Shown: piece after piece, positions 50,265 to 59,652 of the stretch
Numbering within the stretch: the stretch's first letter is position 1
Layout: each line of letters starts with the position of its first letter
Assembly (NCBI RefSeq): GCF_021117425.1
Contig: NZ_CP088298.1
Location: forward strand, 2,170,001-2,234,000
DNA from: Brevibacterium zhoupengii
GTDB taxonomy: Bacteria; Actinomycetota; Actinomycetes; Actinomycetales; Brevibacteriaceae
Length of the DNA stretch: 64,000 bases
Reading direction: 5' to 3'
The notes under the pieces: generated by a model
The model's database searches: none
Told to the model about the DNA's origin: nothing
Seen by the model: the letters and a program-made list of their open reading frames with translations, nothing else
Position numbers and translations under genes: made by a program

Positions 50265-51755
50265 ATGCTCACGACAGATCAGTGTTATCAGGCAGTGGCC
50301 GGGCGCGACAGACGCTTCGACGGAATGTTCTTCACTGCCGTGCGCTCAACCGGCATCTTCTGCCGCCCGTCGTGCCCGGCGAGAACGCCGCTGCGTAAGA
50401 ACGTCGACTTCTACCAGACGGCAGCGGCAGCCTCGGACGCTGGATTCCGGGCCTGCAAACGGTGCCGCCCGGACGCCAGCCCGAATTCTCCTGAGTGGGA
50501 TACCCGAGCCGACATTACGGCTCGGGCCATGCGACTCATCCAAGACGGCCTCGTCGATCGGGCAGGAATCTCCGGCCTCGCCTCGGCGCTGGGATACAGT
50601 TCTCGCCAGCTGGGTCGAGTGCTGCAGTCCGAACTGGGGGTCGGCCCCCTCGCCATCGCCCGGACCGAACGAGTCCGGACTGCCCGCACCCTGATCGAAT
50701 CCACGCCGCTGTCCATGAGCGAGATCGCCTTCGCCGCCGGATTCTCAAGCATCCGTCAATTCAACGACACGTTCCGTGCCGTCTATTCGTCGAGTCCCAG
50801 AGATCTGCGCAACGGCCGCAGCGAACCCCGCAGGGGGCAGGACATCATCGTCCGTCTCGCCTACCGTCCACCGCTGGACCACGTTCACCTGTTCAGATAT
50901 CTGGCAGTGCGTGCGATCGCCGGCGTAGAAGACGTCAGCGATGATCACTACACCCGCTCCCTGAGCCTCGCCCACGGGGTAGCCGTGCTGACGCTGGTCC
51001 CGGGATCCGGAGACTTCATCGAATGCCGCCTGCGTTTGGCCGATACCCGTGATCTCGGCAGCGCAGTGGCCCGGGCACGACGAATCCTCGATCTCGATGC
51101 GGACCCGGCCGCGGTGGCAGCGACGATGGCAGCTGCCGGCCTCTCAGAAATCGTCGACCGATACCCCGGGATTCGGTCCCCGGGAACCGGCGACCCGGTC
51201 GAACTCGCAATTCGCACGGTCCTGGGACAGCAGATCTCGGTCGCCGCCGCACAAACACACCTCAACCGCCTGGTCACCGACTACGGTCAGACATTGCCGG
51301 AAGAACTGAGAGTCGGCACCGTCGACCGAGTCTTCCCGACGGCAGCGGTCATCGCGGAGGTTCCGGACGAGCACTGGTCACTGCCGGGCCGCAGGATCGA
51401 GACTCTTCGCGGACTGAGCGCTGGGCTGGCGGACGGTTCGATCGACCTGGGTCCTGGCTGCGATCGGGAAGCAGTCAACGACAGTCTCCTGGCGCTGCCC
51501 GGCATCGGACCCTGGAGCCTCGGCTACATACGCATGCGAGCACTGGGAGACCCCGATGTCCTGCTCGGCTCAGACCTTGGGGTCAAGAGGGCGCTGGAGT
51601 CGCTCACCAGCTCAGATCCGACGTCGACCTCCTGGCCCCAGAGGGTTGACCGATGTCGACCATGGCGGTCCTACGTCACGCATCTGCTGTGGGCCCATCA
51701 TTCGCACACACAGTCACGAACACAGACACACGATCAGAATCGGAGAAGGCAATGA
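50265..51755 (+). CDS. Ada-AlkA fusion: methyl-phosphotriester sensor, AraC HTH and DNA glycosylase
   Basis: A 496-residue repair protein. The Ada Zn domain ([49 protein letters not shown]) carries four cysteines, followed by an AraC-type double HTH ([49 protein letters not shown]), then an AlkA-like glycosylase with the HhH segment [32 protein letters not shown]. It would sense DNA methylation and remove alkylated bases. I chose ATG 50265; an ATG at 50235 is also in frame. It is followed by ogt. Confidence 0.9.
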   Translation: MLTTDQCYQAVAGRDRRFDGMFFTAVRSTGIFCRPSCPARTPLRKNVDFYQTAAAASDAGFRACKRCRPDASPNSPEWDTRADITARAMRLIQDGLVDRAGISGLASALGYSSRQLGRVLQSELGVGPLAIARTERVRTARTLIESTPLSMSEIAFAAGFSSIRQFNDTFRAVYSSSPRDLRNGRSEPRRGQDIIVRLAYRPPLDHVHLFRYLAVRAIAGVEDVSDDHYTRSLSLAHGVAVLTLVPGSGDFIECRLRLADTRDLGSAVARARRILDLDADPAAVAATMAAAGLSEIVDRYPGIRSPGTGDPVELAIRTVLGQQISVAAAQTHLNRLVTDYGQTLPEELRVGTVDRVFPTAAVIAEVPDEHWSLPGRRIETLRGLSAGLADGSIDLGPGCDREAVNDSLLALPGIGPWSLGYIRMRALGDPDVLLGSDLGVKRALESLTSSDPTSTSWPQRVDRCRPWRSYVTHLLWAHHSHTQSRTQTHDQNRRRQ

Positions 51756-52279
51756 CGACACAGATGGCACGCCCCATCACGGACACAATTCGCTATACGG
51801 TCATGGACTCGACGTTGGGTCCGATCCTGCTCACCTCGGACGGTGCACACCTCACCGGACTCTATCTCGATGACTTCGACACAGTCCTGGAACGACTGGC
51901 CGCGTCCAGCGGAGACGCTCCGGTCCTCGACGACGAACTCACACTGTTCGCCACGGCAAATAGACAGCTGGGTGAGTACTTCGCCGGCACCCGCACCGAC
52001 TTCGACCTTCCCCTGGCGCCGACGGGCACCGAGTTCCAACGCACAGTCTGGCACGCACTGACAACGATTCCCTACGGCACAACCGCCGGATACGGAGAAC
52101 TCGCGGCATGGATCGACAGGCCGACAGCGGCACGGGCAGTCGGAGCGGCCAATGGCCGGAACCCGATCAGCATCATCGTCCCCTGCCACCGGGTGATCGG
52201 AGCGAACGGCGCACTGACTGGTTACGCCTGGGGTGAGGAGAAGAAACGGACGCTGCTCGATCTTGAGGCTGGCCGCTGA
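51752..52279 (+). CDS. ogt: Methylated-DNA--protein-cysteine methyltransferase
   Basis: A 175-residue O6-alkylguanine-DNA alkyltransferase. The acceptor cysteine is in [27 protein letters not shown], and [26 protein letters not shown] is the DNA-binding part. Start ATG 51752 follows GGAGAAGG. The end of the Ada-AlkA gene overlaps it by four bases, so both are probably induced together by alkylation. Confidence 0.95.
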   Translation: MTTQMARPITDTIRYTVMDSTLGPILLTSDGAHLTGLYLDDFDTVLERLAASSGDAPVLDDELTLFATANRQLGEYFAGTRTDFDLPLAPTGTEFQRTVWHALTTIPYGTTAGYGELAAWIDRPTAARAVGAANGRNPISIIVPCHRVIGANGALTGYAWGEEKKRTLLDLEAGR

Positions 52280-52320
52280 CCCGCCGCTGAAGGTCCAGAC
52301 CCAGAACTCGGCACACGAAG

Positions 52321-52356
52321 AAGGACCCGGCCCCATAATCATGAGGCCGGGTCCTT
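52321..52356. terminator. Terminator between ogt and tRNA-Ala(GGC)
   Basis: AAGGACCCGGCC (52321-52332) pairs perfectly with GGCCGGGTCCTT (52345-52356). The convergent tRNA gene ends eight bases later. Confidence 0.8.
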
Positions 52357-52363
52357 CGTGCGG

Positions 52364-52436
52364 TGGAGGTAAGGGGATTCGAACCCCTGACCTTCTCCAT
52401 GCCATGGAGACGCGCTACCAACTGCGCCATACCCCC
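52364..52436 (-). tRNA. tRNA-Ala (anticodon GGC)
   Basis: A 73-base tRNA on the minus strand: acceptor GGGGGTA/TACCTCC with G3-U70, anticodon stem TCTCC/GGAGA around loop ATGGCAT (anticodon GGC), T arm AGGGG TTCGAAT CCCCT. No CCA encoded. It is not disrupted by any element here. Confidence 0.95.
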
Positions 52437-52593
52437 GCTTGCTCGATCAATATTACTCAGGTGCACCCACGACGACAAATCGGGCGACAGTGACGCTGAC
52501 CACATTGACTCTGGTGGTCACCGAGAAGCCCATGATCACTGACGATGACCGGGGCCGGGTGTGTTTCCGACTCCGGTCATCTGTCATTGAACA

Positions 52594-52821
52594 TCAGATC
52601 ATCGGGCGCACCGAATAGAGGTATCTCGTGACCTCGCGTTCACGCTGCTCCTGCAGCCGCTCATCTCGAGCGAGCCTGCGGAACCGCGCGTTGCGACGCT
52701 CCAACGCGATCCGATCGTGATCCTTTGTGGCGTCTGGTGGACGGCGGGCCCATTGGATCAGCTTGAGCCCAGCACTCAGCGCTATACGCCGTGGATATGT
52801 GAATGGAAATGCCGTAGACAA
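52594..52821 (-). CDS. Small Arg-rich hypothetical protein
   Basis: A 75-residue basic protein with an N-terminal hydrophobic part (AFPFTYPRRIALSAGLKLIQWARR) and a charged helix (DRIALERRNARFRRLARDERLQEQREREVTRYLYSV). The start would be TTG 52821 after AAGGAA. Coding bias resembles host genes more than the gap around it does, but no family is recognised. Confidence 0.45.
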   Translation of the reverse strand: MSTAFPFTYPRRIALSAGLKLIQWARRPPDATKDHDRIALERRNARFRRLARDERLQEQREREVTRYLYSVRPMI

Positions 52822-53671
52822 AACGATTCCTTAATGTTTTCGGGCAGGAGAAATGCCCAAATGAGAGTTAGGGAAAATGTCCGATATCAAAGAGCTGCAG
52901 AACAACTCAATGAACCGAATGAAAGCGACGTCCGGAATCTGGATCCGCTGCTGGTCCCGTACACAGTCGATGAAAACTCGCCCGAGGCACGACTGTGGCG
53001 CGAGTGAGTTTGAGGCAATGTGACAGCGACTGCCGTCGGCAGATGTGATCAGCGAAATGGGTCCAGAACCCAAAGGGTCGGTGAGGTTCGTGAAAGCACG
53101 TACCTGTAGAACTCCAGCGTCCTACGCGAGCTCGGCTCATGCCTCGATGCTGCGGATGAGCGCCAACGGTGGCGTCAGTGCGGCATGGAGGCAGGATGAC
53201 CCTGCGGGAGAAACGTACCGGTGTTCACGTGACCGGTGGAGAAAGACGAGAGATGCGGCTAGATTCAGCCGACGAGTCCTTGTCCGCCAGTCAAGCAGGC
53301 AGTGATTCCGATCCAGCGGTGCTGGGGATTGGGAAATGCGATAAGTTTCAACATTCTCCTGCGCTCCTTTCTTGGTCTTGGATCTCGTTTGAGCGGCGTC
53401 AGCGCTCAGAATGATTGGTTGCAATTGTGGGGTTTGTGCGAATCCGTAATTGCAATCTCGAATTTATCACAAATGAAGAACTCTGTGTGGCTTCTGGGCA
53501 TTCTTTTTGTGAAACTTCTGCGGCTAACGAGCATGGTGGCCTAACCGCGAATTATGGCGAGGTGAGATCTCATCTCCAGCCCAGTGTTTCCAGACTCGGT
53601 GTGCGCGGTCGAGGAATCCCTAGGCAGCGACGTAGAATCTTCTCAGACTCGCGACTTACTGGGAGAAGACA
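52822..53671. other. Gene-poor, AT-richer gap
   Basis: About 850 bases between the small Arg-rich gene and the universal stress gene. Base composition drops clearly from 52800 to 53540 (for example TTCTTTTTGTGAAACTTCTG near 53500). Short frames exist on both strands but none has a good ribosome site, domain or coding bias. It may be degraded or recently acquired DNA. Confidence 0.4.
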
Positions 53672-54571
53672 ATGTCACAGGCAGCTGCCACTACTCGACG
53701 ACTGGTCGTCGGATACATCGCCACCGACCGTGGACGTGACGCCATCGCTCTGGCGATCTCGCTTGCACGCTCGGCCGGCACCGAACTCATCATCACGATC
53801 GTCCGTCCAGAAGCCTCGACCTTCACCGCCGGCAACTCCATTCCGCAGGACGGGTCCGGCATCGTCTCACAGCAGCTCGAGGACTGGCTCGACGAAGCTC
53901 TGGCACTGGTGCCAGATGATGTCACGGCTCGAGGCGTCATCCACACCTCATCGAACGAGTCCAAGGGGCTGATGGAGGTTGCTGAGGCTGAGGGCGCGCT
54001 GGCCATCGTCATCGGTGCGCGAGCCACCACATTGATGCGCTCGTTCCGCATCGGGACTGTCGCGACCTCACTGCTTCACTCGTCCGAGGTCCCCGTCGTC
54101 TTGGCACCGGCCGGGAACTCGGACATCGGTCCGATCTCACGCATCACTACGCTCTTCGGCGCCCGACCAGGGGCCGCGGCGCTCATCGGTGCGGCCGTGC
54201 AGTCCGCCGATGCCCTCGACGTGGATCTCCGTCTCCTGTCTCTGATCGAAAACGATGGTCTCGGCGAGGACGACACCGTGGAGATTCAAGAGTTCGCCGA
54301 GGAATACGGGGGAGCGGTGCTGGCTGCGCGCGCCGCGAAGATGTTCGAGTCGGGGCGAGCCGTGGTCAAATCACAGGCCGGAGCCGATATCGAAGACGCC
54401 GCAGCTCACGTCGACTTCCAACCGGGCGAGATCGCATTCATCGGATCGAGTCGGCTCGGTCGAGGCGGGCGCGTCTTCATCGGCGCACGAGCCCGCCGAT
54501 TGCTGCGTGTTCTGCCAGTCCCCGTGGTCGTCGTGCCACGTCGGGCCGTCAGTACCATCAATTCGCAGTGA
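53672..54571 (+). CDS. Universal stress protein family (two tandem domains)
   Basis: A 299-residue protein with two USP-like halves: residues 1 to about 147 (RRLVVGYIATDRGRDAIALAISLARSAGTELIITIVRP; AIVIGARATTLMRSFRIGTVATSLLHSSEVPVVLAPAG) and about 150-295 (EIAFIGSSRLGRGGRVFIGARARRLLRVLPVPVVVVPR). The ATP-binding pattern G-x2-G-x9-G-S/T is only partly kept. RBS GGGAGAAG precedes the ATG. It overlaps the hydrolase gene by four bases. Confidence 0.85.
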   Translation: MSQAAATTRRLVVGYIATDRGRDAIALAISLARSAGTELIITIVRPEASTFTAGNSIPQDGSGIVSQQLEDWLDEALALVPDDVTARGVIHTSSNESKGLMEVAEAEGALAIVIGARATTLMRSFRIGTVATSLLHSSEVPVVLAPAGNSDIGPISRITTLFGARPGAAALIGAAVQSADALDVDLRLLSLIENDGLGEDDTVEIQEFAEEYGGAVLAARAAKMFESGRAVVKSQAGADIEDAAAHVDFQPGEIAFIGSSRLGRGGRVFIGARARRLLRVLPVPVVVVPRRAVSTINSQ

Positions 54572-55437
54572 GTCCCTCAGCTCCCACCCGCACGGACTTC
54601 ACCGTCGACGGTCACCCGACGGCGGTATGGCTGCACTCCTCAGGAACGAGCGCCCGCCCTGTGCTCATGGTCCACGGCTTCCGCGGCGACCATCACGGAA
54701 TGGACCTCATCGCAGGCGCCATCCGAGGCCGCGATGTCATCGTCGGTGATCTGCCCGGCTTCGGGCTCACCTCTCCGCTGCTGGCCGGTCTGAGCCTCGA
54801 CGCCTACTGCGATCACCTGGCTGGCCTCATCGCCGAAGTGACTCGGCGCTGGCAGGCGGCCCCGATCGTCCTCGGGCACTCCTTCGGCTCCATCCTTGTC
54901 GCGCACATGGCCGCTCGCCGACCGTCCACGGCGCCTGAGCTCATCCTCATCAACCCGATCACCACACCTGCACTCGAGGGTTCGGCGAAGGCCCTCACCG
55001 CCCTGACCCGTCTCTACTATGGTCTCGGTGCTCGGCTGCCGGAGACGATCGGGCACCAGCTGTTGGCCAACCCAGTCATCGTGCGCGTGATGAGCGAGGT
55101 CATGGCCACGACCAGAGACCGCGGGCTGCGACGCTACATCCATGATCAGCATGCTCGTCACTTCTCCACCTTCAGCGATCGTAGCTCGCTGGCCGAGGCG
55201 TTCGATGTCTCGGTCGCTCACACCGTCACCGAGGTGGCTGGGCGGCTGGCGATGCCCATGCTCGTCATCGCCGGAGACAAGGATGCCATCGCGCCGATCG
55301 CAGCGACTCGCCGCTTCGTCTCAGACCTGACCGATGCGCAATTCGTCGAACTCTCCGGGGTCGGGCACCTAGTGCACTATGAACGGCCCGATGCAGCCGC
55401 CTCGGCGATCATGGAATTCTGTCGCGGCCGGGACTGA
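54568..55437 (+). CDS. Alpha/beta hydrolase
   Basis: A 289-residue hydrolase. The nucleophile elbow is LGHSFGSIL, the oxyanion segment MVHGFRGDHHGMDLI, and the catalytic aspartate and histidine lie in VIAGDKDAIAPI and LSGVGHLVHYERPD. No signal peptide, so it is cytoplasmic. Start is GTG 54568, overlapping the stress protein stop (GTGA). Substrate unknown. Confidence 0.87.
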   Translation: MSPSAPTRTDFTVDGHPTAVWLHSSGTSARPVLMVHGFRGDHHGMDLIAGAIRGRDVIVGDLPGFGLTSPLLAGLSLDAYCDHLAGLIAEVTRRWQAAPIVLGHSFGSILVAHMAARRPSTAPELILINPITTPALEGSAKALTALTRLYYGLGARLPETIGHQLLANPVIVRVMSEVMATTRDRGLRRYIHDQHARHFSTFSDRSSLAEAFDVSVAHTVTEVAGRLAMPMLVIAGDKDAIAPIAATRRFVSDLTDAQFVELSGVGHLVHYERPDAAASAIMEFCRGRD

Positions 55438-55500
55438 ACCTGTCGCAGAGCCTCGCCGGCGAGCGCGGTACAGGGATGTTGATCCAAAAAATGGCAGAGA

Positions 55501-55534
55501 AGAGGGCCGATGCGAATCAACGCATCGGCCCTCT
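55501..55534. terminator. Bidirectional terminator
   Basis: AGAGGGCCGATGCG (55501-55514) pairs perfectly with CGCATCGGCCCTCT (55521-55534) between convergent genes. On the minus strand a run of six T follows about 15 bases later. Confidence 0.75.
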
Positions 55535-55545
55535 TGCTCATGCCG

Positions 55546-55779
55546 TCAGATCTGGGGGCGGTCGCTGACCCAGTGGTAGACGATGGGCACGAGGAACGCG
55601 AAGCAGGAGGCGAGCAGTCCAGCCCAGAAGAGCCAGAACTCGGTGCCGGGTGCGCCGAAGAATCCTGCACCGAAGAGATACAGCCCGAAGATGAAGAGGG
55701 CGAACGAAACGATGAAGACGATGACGTCAGCGAACGATGCTGAGTTCCGAGTTCTCTTCGTTGTGGCGATGTTGGACAT
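55546..55779 (-). CDS. Small two-helix membrane protein
   Basis: A 77-residue protein with two transmembrane helices (ADVIVFIVSFALFIFGLYLFGAGFF and EFWLFWAGLLASCFAFLVPIVYHW) and a polar N-terminus. A strong GGAGGAGAAT ribosome site precedes ATG 55779. Function unknown. Confidence 0.75.
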   Translation of the reverse strand: MSNIATTKRTRNSASFADVIVFIVSFALFIFGLYLFGAGFFGAPGTEFWLFWAGLLASCFAFLVPIVYHWVSDRPQI

Positions 55780-55889
55780 ATTCTCCTCCGACGGTCATTG
55801 GGTGCAGGCTCACACACACTGCACATAAGTCTACATGTCGTAGAGAAGATTCCAGTGCTGGCCGTCGCTGAAATCGCGGCGATTATCGG

Positions 55890-56303
55890 TCAGTCGCGTT
55901 CGGTGCTCTGCTCCGGCACCAGCCAGCCCAGCAGAGCGGAGACGATCGAGACGATGACTGCGGCGATGATGGCCGAGGGGAAGAAGGAGTCGATGGTGAA
56001 CTCGAACGGGGTGAATCCGCTGAGCCAACTGGTCAGAGCCAAGATGACCGCATTGATGACGATCGAGAAGAGACCCAGGGTCAGACAGGTGATCGGTGCC
56101 GACACGAAGCTGAGGATGGGTTTGATGAACGCATTCGCCAATCCGAAGATCAACCCGATGACGAGGTAGGAGATGATCATGGCGGCGATCGTGCCGGTCT
56201 GGTCTTCGACCACCTGATTTCCTTCGATGGCGACGCCCGGCAGAATCCAAGCCGCAACCCAGATCGCACATGCGTTGACGACAACTCTCAAGAGGAAATT
56301 CAT
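55890..56303 (-). CDS. Phage holin-like membrane protein (PF04020, four helices)
   Basis: A 137-residue protein with four hydrophobic helices; MNFLLRVVVNACAIWVAAWILPGV and LIFGLANAFIKPILSFVSAPITCLTLGLFSIVINAVIL are typical of the family once called mycobacterial four-TMS phage holins. It is a common chromosomal gene, not evidence of a prophage. I chose ATG 56303; the longer frame upstream is Arg-rich and has no membrane segment. Confidence 0.85.
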   Translation of the reverse strand: MNFLLRVVVNACAIWVAAWILPGVAIEGNQVVEDQTGTIAAMIISYLVIGLIFGLANAFIKPILSFVSAPITCLTLGLFSIVINAVILALTSWLSGFTPFEFTIDSFFPSAIIAAVIVSIVSALLGWLVPEQSTERD

Positions 56304-56620
56304 ACAGATATCGTCGCATTCTCGTCTGCATTCTTTCTGAGTCACGGGTGAGAATGAGGTCCGTGCCAGCGTCCTGCTTCTTGGCCTTCGCTGATCGGTG
56401 CGGGAGATCGGAGCGCACATTCTGAGGTGCCGATGGTGAGCAAACTCAAGCCACCGAGTGCCCACGGACCCTCGTACACGCGCTCAGATCCCGGTAGTCT
56501 GGGAGGAGCGCCCAGTCGGCGCTGACAGTGACAGCAGAGTGCATCTACCGAGTGATTTGATCCAGGTCACCACGGCGGCACCGATCCCCATCACCATGAT
56601 GGGGGAGAAACTGGATTGAT
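56304..56620. other. Divergent intergenic region
   Basis: About 317 bases between the holin-like gene and an MFS gene. It contains a -10-like TAGTCT (56495-56500) on the plus strand, a short hairpin AGCGCC-CAGTC-GGCGCT just after it, and the 8-bp hairpin CCCCATCA-CCA-TGATGGGG (56586-56604) overlapping the G-rich sequence before the MFS start, which might hinder ribosome binding. No gene is seen. Confidence 0.4.
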
Positions 56621-57883
56621 ATGCCCAGCAATGAAACCCGCACCCGACCCGACGAGATGGCAGCACCGAAGCTGCTGAATATCGTGGGCCCCAGCTACTT
56701 TCCGATCGCCTTCGTGGCCCGCCTGCCCTATGCCATGGTCGTCATCGGCGTCCTCACCCTCGTCGTCGCCGGCAGAGATTCGCTCAGCCTCGGCGGAATC
56801 AACTCCGCCATGGTCGGACTGGGAACGGCGATCTTCGGTTCCTTCATCGGCGCCGCCGCCGATCGTTGGGGTCAGCGGCGTGTGCTGCTGACCATCGGTC
56901 TGCTCAACAGCATCGCCCTGATCTTCATGGCCTGGGTGGTCTTCAGCCCCCTGCCCGATTCCGTGGTGCTCATCGCCGCCTTCGCCATCGGCGCCACCGC
57001 CCCGCAGGTCGCCCCGATGTCACGCTCGCGTCTCGTCGAAATCATCATGTCCCGGCTCGCCGGCCCCCGGCAGCAGAAGACACTGAACTCGACGATGGCC
57101 TACGAGTCGGCTGCCGATGAGTTCGTCTTCGTCTTCGGCCCCTTCATCGTCGGTCTCCTCGCCACGACCCTCCACCCCGTTGCACCGATCATCGGCGCCG
57201 TGATCATGACCCTGGTCTTCGTGACCTCATTCGCTCTCCACCCCACCGGCAGGGCGCAGGTATCGACTTCGACACAACCTCGCGCCCAGGCCCCGGCCAA
57301 GGAACTCTTCACCTTCGGCGTCTTCGTCGTCGTCCTCGGCGTCTTCGGCATCGGACTCGTCTTCGGGTCAACGCTGACGGCGCTGACCTCGCTGACGAAC
57401 GACCTTGGACGTCCTGAGGAAGCGGGTCTCATCTACGGCATCATGGGCATCGGCTCAGCGATTCTGGCCATCACCGTCGCCCTGTTCTCACCACGTTATG
57501 CCCTCTGGGCCAGGCTGCTGTCCTTTGCCCCGCTGATGCTCATCGGCTCCGTGATCATGGCGTCCTCGACGTCGATGGTCACCGTGGTCATCGCCCTTCT
57601 GCTCATGGGCTGCGCGGTCGGACCGACCCTGGTGACCCTGTTCAGCCTCGCCGCCGAACGCAGTCCGCGCGGTCGTTCTGCCACGGTGATGTCAATGGCC
57701 GGGTCCGCGATCATCGTCGGTCAGTCGGTGGCATCGGCAGTCAACGGAGTCCTCGCCGAGGAGGCCGGAACCTCGGCCGCAATGGCTGTCCCGATGGCGG
57801 CTTCCGCACTCGTCCTGGTTGCCGGCCTGCTCAACCTCTTCTGCGGCAGAATTACCCGAAAAAGAGACCTGGTTCACTCCTAG
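56621..57883 (+). CDS. MFS transporter
   Basis: A 420-residue protein with about 12 helices. The loop GAAADRWGQRRVLLTIGLLNS after helix 2-3 is an MFS signature, and a long polar loop lies near residues 205-225. Substrate is unknown; the shape resembles drug/proton antiporters of 12 helices. ATG 56621. A terminator-like region is absent before the next gene, which has its own leader. Confidence 0.85.
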   Translation: MPSNETRTRPDEMAAPKLLNIVGPSYFPIAFVARLPYAMVVIGVLTLVVAGRDSLSLGGINSAMVGLGTAIFGSFIGAAADRWGQRRVLLTIGLLNSIALIFMAWVVFSPLPDSVVLIAAFAIGATAPQVAPMSRSRLVEIIMSRLAGPRQQKTLNSTMAYESAADEFVFVFGPFIVGLLATTLHPVAPIIGAVIMTLVFVTSFALHPTGRAQVSTSTQPRAQAPAKELFTFGVFVVVLGVFGIGLVFGSTLTALTSLTNDLGRPEEAGLIYGIMGIGSAILAITVALFSPRYALWARLLSFAPLMLIGSVIMASSTSMVTVVIALLLMGCAVGPTLVTLFSLAAERSPRGRSATVMSMAGSAIIVGQSVASAVNGVLAEEAGTSAAMAVPMAASALVLVAGLLNLFCGRITRKRDLVHS

Positions 57884-58019
57884 TTTCCGCGTTCTGGGAC
57901 AGCGTGTCCCAGCATCGGGGGCGTGTGACCTGAGCAATATCCGGGAGTAGCATTGCCGGTTGTTCACAGTGAATCGCGCACCACAGTGCGCGTTTGCACG
58001 CCACAACGGAAAGCACGAT

Positions 58020-59489
58020 ATGTCATCAAGCACCTCAACCACTGAGGCCGCGCGGAACGATACCCGTTTCTTCGGGCATCCGCTTCCGCTCATGCAGCTC
58101 TTCAGCCTCGAACTGTGGGAGCGGTTCTCCTACTACGGCATGAACGGCATCCTCGCCCTCTACCTGTACTTCCAGGTCTCCGAGGGCGGTCTGGGAATGC
58201 CGCAGCCGACCGCCATCGGAATCGTCGGCGCCTACGGCGGCGCCGTGTTCCTGGCGACGATCCTCGGCGCATGGGTCGCAGACCGGATCCTCGGTGCGGA
58301 GCGAATTCTCTTCTACTCGGCGATCATCATCATGGTCGGCCACATCTGCCTGGCGCTCATCCCCGGTTTCGGCGGAGTCGCCTCCGGTCTCATCCTCGTC
58401 GCTCTCGGCTCCGGTGGCCTCAAGGCCAACGCCTCGGCCCTCGTGGGGGAACTCTACTCAGAGAAGGACCCGCGCAGGGATGCCGGGTTCACCCTCTTCT
58501 ACATGGGCGTCAACATCGGTGCCTTCCTGGGACCGCTCATCACCGGCCTCCTGCAGAAGGAGATCGGCTTCCACTTCGGCTTCGGTGCCGCAGCAGTCGG
58601 TATGGCTCTGGGCCTGATCATCTATGCCACGGGTCGGAAGAACCTGCCCGATGAATCTCGCGGTGCGGTCAACCCTCTGCCGACCTCGAGGCTCTACCTC
58701 TTCATAACGGCCATCATCGTCGCAGTCGTCCTCATCGTCATTCTGTGGTTCTCCGGAATCGTCAATCCAGAGAACCTGGACTGGTGGATCGCTGGCATCT
58801 CTGCCGGCGCCGCGGCGTGCTACTTCATCGTCATGTGCACAAGCCCGAAGACGAACTCGGACGAACGCTCACGTGTCCTCGCGTTCATTCCCTTCTTCGT
58901 CACCTGCGTGGTCTTCTGGTCGCTGTACCAGCAGATCTTCGGCACCCTCACCGCCTACTCAGATACACAGATGAACCGTGTGATCTTCGGCTGGGAGATG
59001 CCGATCAACTGGCTTCAGCTCATTCCGCCGATCTTCGTCATTGCCTTCGCCCCGGTCTTCTCTGCCCTCTGGTTCAAACTGGGCCCTCGACAGATCTCGA
59101 CCCCGGTCAAGGCAGGCCTCTCACTTATCCTCATCGGCATCGCCTTCCTGCTGTTCCTCCCATATGCCAATGCTGGCGAGCACGAGACTCCGCTGCTGTG
59201 GATCGCGTTCATCCTGCTGCTCTTCGTCTTCGCAGAACTGCTCATCTCGCCGATCGGTCTGTCCTTCTCCTCGAAGGTTGCACCCAAGGTGTTCCAATCA
59301 CAGATGATCGCCGTGTTCTTCCTCGCCTCTGGTGTGGGAACCGCGTTGTCCGGCGTGCTGGGCGGGTACTACTCGGCCGACAATCAGACGCCCTACTGGA
59401 CCTCCGTCGGTGCAGCGTCGATTGTCCTCGGCCTGCTCGCGCTGACACTGACCAAGCCGATGCTCAAGGCGCTGCGCGGAATCCGCTGA
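58020..59489 (+). CDS. POT/PTR family di- and tripeptide:proton symporter
   Basis: A 489-residue peptide transporter. The ExxERFxYYG motif reads ELWERFSYYGMNGIL, and the PTR signatures GAYGGAVFLATILGAWVADRILGAERILFYSAIIIM and FTLFYMGVNIGAFLGPLITG are intact. I chose ATG 58020, after GGAAAG. A hairpin CGCGCAC-CACA-GTGCGCG (57975-57992) lies in the leader just upstream. Confidence 0.93.
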   Translation: MSSSTSTTEAARNDTRFFGHPLPLMQLFSLELWERFSYYGMNGILALYLYFQVSEGGLGMPQPTAIGIVGAYGGAVFLATILGAWVADRILGAERILFYSAIIIMVGHICLALIPGFGGVASGLILVALGSGGLKANASALVGELYSEKDPRRDAGFTLFYMGVNIGAFLGPLITGLLQKEIGFHFGFGAAAVGMALGLIIYATGRKNLPDESRGAVNPLPTSRLYLFITAIIVAVVLIVILWFSGIVNPENLDWWIAGISAGAAACYFIVMCTSPKTNSDERSRVLAFIPFFVTCVVFWSLYQQIFGTLTAYSDTQMNRVIFGWEMPINWLQLIPPIFVIAFAPVFSALWFKLGPRQISTPVKAGLSLILIGIAFLLFLPYANAGEHETPLLWIAFILLLFVFAELLISPIGLSFSSKVAPKVFQSQMIAVFFLASGVGTALSGVLGGYYSADNQTPYWTSVGAASIVLGLLALTLTKPMLKALRGIR

Positions 59490-59543
59490 CACTGAGTGCT
59501 CGCGCAGGAGAAGTCTCCCGAGTGCGAATGCTCAGGTTCGATG

Positions 59544-59580
59544 AAACGCCCTGGCTCAGATCTCGTGAGTCAGGGCGTTT
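59544..59580. terminator. Terminator between POT transporter and CPBP-like gene
   Basis: AAACGCCCTG-G-CTCA (59544-59558) pairs with TGAG-T-CAGGGCGTTT (59566-59580), one mismatch, between convergent genes. Confidence 0.8.
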
Positions 59581-59652
59581 CGTCATATGTCCGGGTAGAG
59601 GTTCGAGCCGGTGGATCACGACGGGGGCTCACGACGGGCCGAGGGGCGCCAC

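Noticed and set aside
52717..53007. A 96-codon plus-strand frame in the AT-richer gap
   Set aside because: It is antisense to the small Arg-rich gene at its start and lacks a ribosome site and family match. Its last 45 codons look slightly gene-like but not enough to call.
55890..56303. Holin-like gene as a sign of a second prophage
   Set aside because: The PF04020 family is a common chromosomal membrane protein in actinobacteria and no other phage gene is near.
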